NCBI GenBank assembly: GCA_902463875.1
Contig: CABQHR010000103.1
Location: forward strand, 1-6,638
Reading direction: 5' to 3'
DNA length: 6,638 bases
Source of the DNA: an uncultured Collinsella sp.
Lineage (GTDB): Bacteria; Actinomycetota; Coriobacteriia; Coriobacteriales; Coriobacteriaceae
Each line of letters opens with the position of its first letter. Position 1 is the stretch's first letter. The position numbers and the translations under genes were made by a program. Shown here piece after piece: positions 4,918 through 6,638 of the stretch. Under the pieces are notes generated by a model. That model was not told the DNA's origin, made no database searches, and was given only the letters and a program-made list of their open reading frames with translations.

Positions 4918-6638
4918 CTACAGCGCGCCGGAGCCGGCTTGCATCATGCCGCCGGGGCCCGAGCTCACGCCACTGCTCACGGGCGCGGCGTTGCCAGTGT
5001 GCGGTGCCGCCGGGGCGGTATCGCCACCGAGCGTACCTGCCGGACGCGGTGCCGGGATCTCGCCCGTGCCGTGGCTAAAGACAAACTTGCCATCGGCCAC
5101 GTCGCACAGGACGGTATCGCCCTCGCTCCACTCGCCGGCCAGAAGCTCCTCGGACAGCGGATCCTCGATGAGCTTTTGAATGGCACGGCGCAGCGGACGT
5201 GCGCCGTTGGTGAGGTCGGTGCCCTCGGCCACGATCTTGTCATAGGCCGCATCGGTGAGCTTGATATTCATGCCGTTGGCAATCAAACGCTGACGCAGGT
5301 CGTCCACCAGCAGGTGCGCAATCTTGGTCAGGTTCTCGCCCGAAAGCTTCTGGAACACCACGATGTCGTCGATGCGGTTGAGCAGCTCGGGACGGAACAG
5401 GCGCTTGAGCTCGCCCATCGCGCGGCCGCGGATCTCACTCGAGGTGAGGCCCTGCTCGCCGGTGGTGCCAAAGCCAACGCTTGCATCCTGCGCAATCTCG
5501 CGGGCGCCCACGTTGGACGTCATGATGATCACGGTGTTGCGGAAGTCGACCGTCTTGCCCTGGCTATCGGTCAGACGACCCTCCTCCAGCACCTGCAGCA
5601 GGATGTTGAAGATATCGGGGTGCGCCTTCTCGATTTCGTCGAACAGCACGACCGAGTACGGGTGGCGACGAACGGCCTTAGTGAGCTGACCGCCCTCGTC
5701 GTGACCAACGTAACCCGGAGGGCTACCGATGAGCTTGGAGACCTCGAACTCGCTACCGAACTCGGACATGTCGAAGCTGATGAGCGCGTCCTTGCTGCCA
5801 AAGAGGTACTCGGCGAGCGTCTTGGCGAGCTCGGTCTTGCCCGTGCCGGTGGGACCCAGGAAGATAAAGCTGCCGCCGGGGCGACGCGGATCCTTGAGCG
5901 GCGAGCGGCTGCGGCGCACGGCCTTGGCAACTGCCTCGACAGCCTCATCCTGACCGATGATGCGCGTCTTGAGCACGCTTTCGGCCTGCAGCAGGCGACG
6001 GCTCTCGCTCTCGGTAAGCGAGGACACCGGCACGCCCGAAGTCACGGACACGATATCGGCGATCTGACTCACATCGATGGTGAGCGGGCTGGCGTCAAGC
6101 TCGGCGGTCCAGGCAGCCTTGGCCTCGGCGAGTTCAATCTCGGCAGCCTTCTGCTGCTCGGTGATCTCGGCGGCCTTGTTCATGTCGTCGCTCTCGGTGG
6201 CCTCCTGCGCGGCGGCCTTGAGCTCCTCCACGCGATGCTCGGCCTCGCGCACGGGCTCAGGTGCGCGATTCGCAGCAATGCGGGCGCGGGCACCGGCCTC
6301 GTCGATGAGGTCGATGGCCTTATCGGGCAGGAAGCGATCCTGAATGTAGCGGTTGGAGAGGTTCGCGGCGGCCTCGATGGCACCCTGCGTATAGCGCACA
6401 TGGTGGTGCTCCTCGTAGCGCGGCTTGAGCGCGGTCAGGATCTTGACCGTGTCCTCGACGCTCGGCTCCTCGACATCGATGGTCTGGAAGCGGCGCTCGA
6501 AGGCCGGGTCCTTGGTGAGGTACTTGCGGAACTCCTCGGCCGTGGTGGCACCGATAATCTGGAAGGCGCCGCGCGCGAGCACCGGCTTGAGCATGGAGCT
6601 CGCGTCGATGGAGCCCTCGGCGGAACCGGCACCGATGA
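4918..6638 (-). CDS. clpC: ATP-dependent Clp protease ATP-binding subunit ClpC, C-terminal part
   Basis: AAA+ unfoldase that feeds protein substrates to ClpP. The gene runs off the right edge: 572 complete codons are visible from 6636, without the N-terminal domain and most of ATPase domain D1. Counting from the first visible codon: the end of D1 with IGATT (28-32) and FERRF carrying an arginine finger (46-50); a short coiled-coil middle domain (about 130-176) of ClpC rather than ClpB length; then D2 with Walker A GPTGTGKT (261-268), pore loop GYVG (308-311), Walker B VVLFDE (329-334), sensor 1 TSN (373-375), arginine finger LNRID (about 419-423) and sensor 2 GARPLRR (478-484). VGF at about 387-389 is the likely ClpP-docking loop. 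The last 50 residues are an unusual low-complexity Gly/Pro/Ala/Ser tail. GC-rich codons contrast with the accessory genes. Identification is firm. Confidence 0.97.
   Translation of the reverse strand, partial: IGAGSAEGSIDASSMLKPVLARGAFQIIGATTAEEFRKYLTKDPAFERRFQTIDVEEPSVEDTVKILTALKPRYEEHHHVRYTQGAIEAAANLSNRYIQDRFLPDKAIDLIDEAGARARIAANRAPEPVREAEHRVEELKAAAQEATESDDMNKAAEITEQQKAAEIELAEAKAAWTAELDASPLTIDVSQIADIVSVTSGVPVSSLTESESRRLLQAESVLKTRIIGQDEAVEAVAKAVRRSRSPLKDPRRPGGSFIFLGPTGTGKTELAKTLAEYLFGSKDALISFDMSEFGSEFEVSKLIGSPPGYVGHDEGGQLTKAVRRHPYSVVLFDEIEKAHPDIFNILLQVLEEGRLTDSQGKTVDFRNTVIIMTSNVGAREIAQDASVGFGTTGEQGLTSSEIRGRAMGELKRLFRPELLNRIDDIVVFQKLSGENLTKIAHLLVDDLRQRLIANGMNIKLTDAAYDKIVAEGTDLTNGARPLRRAIQKLIEDPLSEELLAGEWSEGDTVLCDVADGKFVFSHGTGEIPAPRPAGTLGGDTAPAAPHTGNAAPVSSGVSSGPGGMMQAGSGAL

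Noticed and set aside
5324..5953. Open frames on the plus strand and in other minus-strand frames across clpC
   Set aside because: They are low-complexity Ser/Arg-rich shadows produced by the GC-rich clpC codons.

Overview
The window is probably from a gut actinobacterium of the Coriobacteriia, most like Collinsella. This rests on a GC-rich clpC with a Gly/Pro/Ala-rich tail next to more AT-rich accessory genes, and I could not confirm it by a search. Every gene I can support is on the minus strand, so transcription runs from high to low coordinates.

Right side (about 4918-6638): the C-terminal 572 residues of ClpC, the AAA+ unfoldase partner of ClpP. Its 5' end lies outside the window, and a strong intrinsic terminator follows it.

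Middle (about 1181-4860): an accessory block in three transcription units. (1) A DUF2975 four-helix membrane protein and an XRE/Cro-type regulator form an operon ending in a hairpin at 3808-3841. (2) A tiny cysteine- and glycine-rich peptide gene, too short for usual gene callers, has its own promoter, a row of CGATAA-type half-sites and a near-perfect Shine-Dalgarno. Its third codon is an in-frame TGA. (3) After a strong terminator comes a three-gene ABC exporter: an ATPase with an unusual Q-loop and two related permeases. The layout (small peptide, terminator, LanFEG/BcrAB-like transporter, nearby regulator with shared operator-like sequences) is what a bacteriocin, RiPP or signalling-peptide locus with a dedicated exporter or immunity pump looks like. 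No modification enzyme or protease is visible, so that function is inferred.

Left side (about 110-1040): a type II toxin-antitoxin module, a RelB/DinJ-like ribbon-helix-helix antitoxin followed by a PIN-domain toxin with a 4-nt ATGA overlap. Upstream is a 9-bp inverted repeat whose one arm covers an extended -10 promoter, as expected for autoregulation. The first 109 bases contain no gene I can support.

The most interesting item is the peptide gene at 3606-3716 and its in-frame TGA. It may be a recently inactivated precursor peptide, a recoded UGA, or a start downstream of the TGA.
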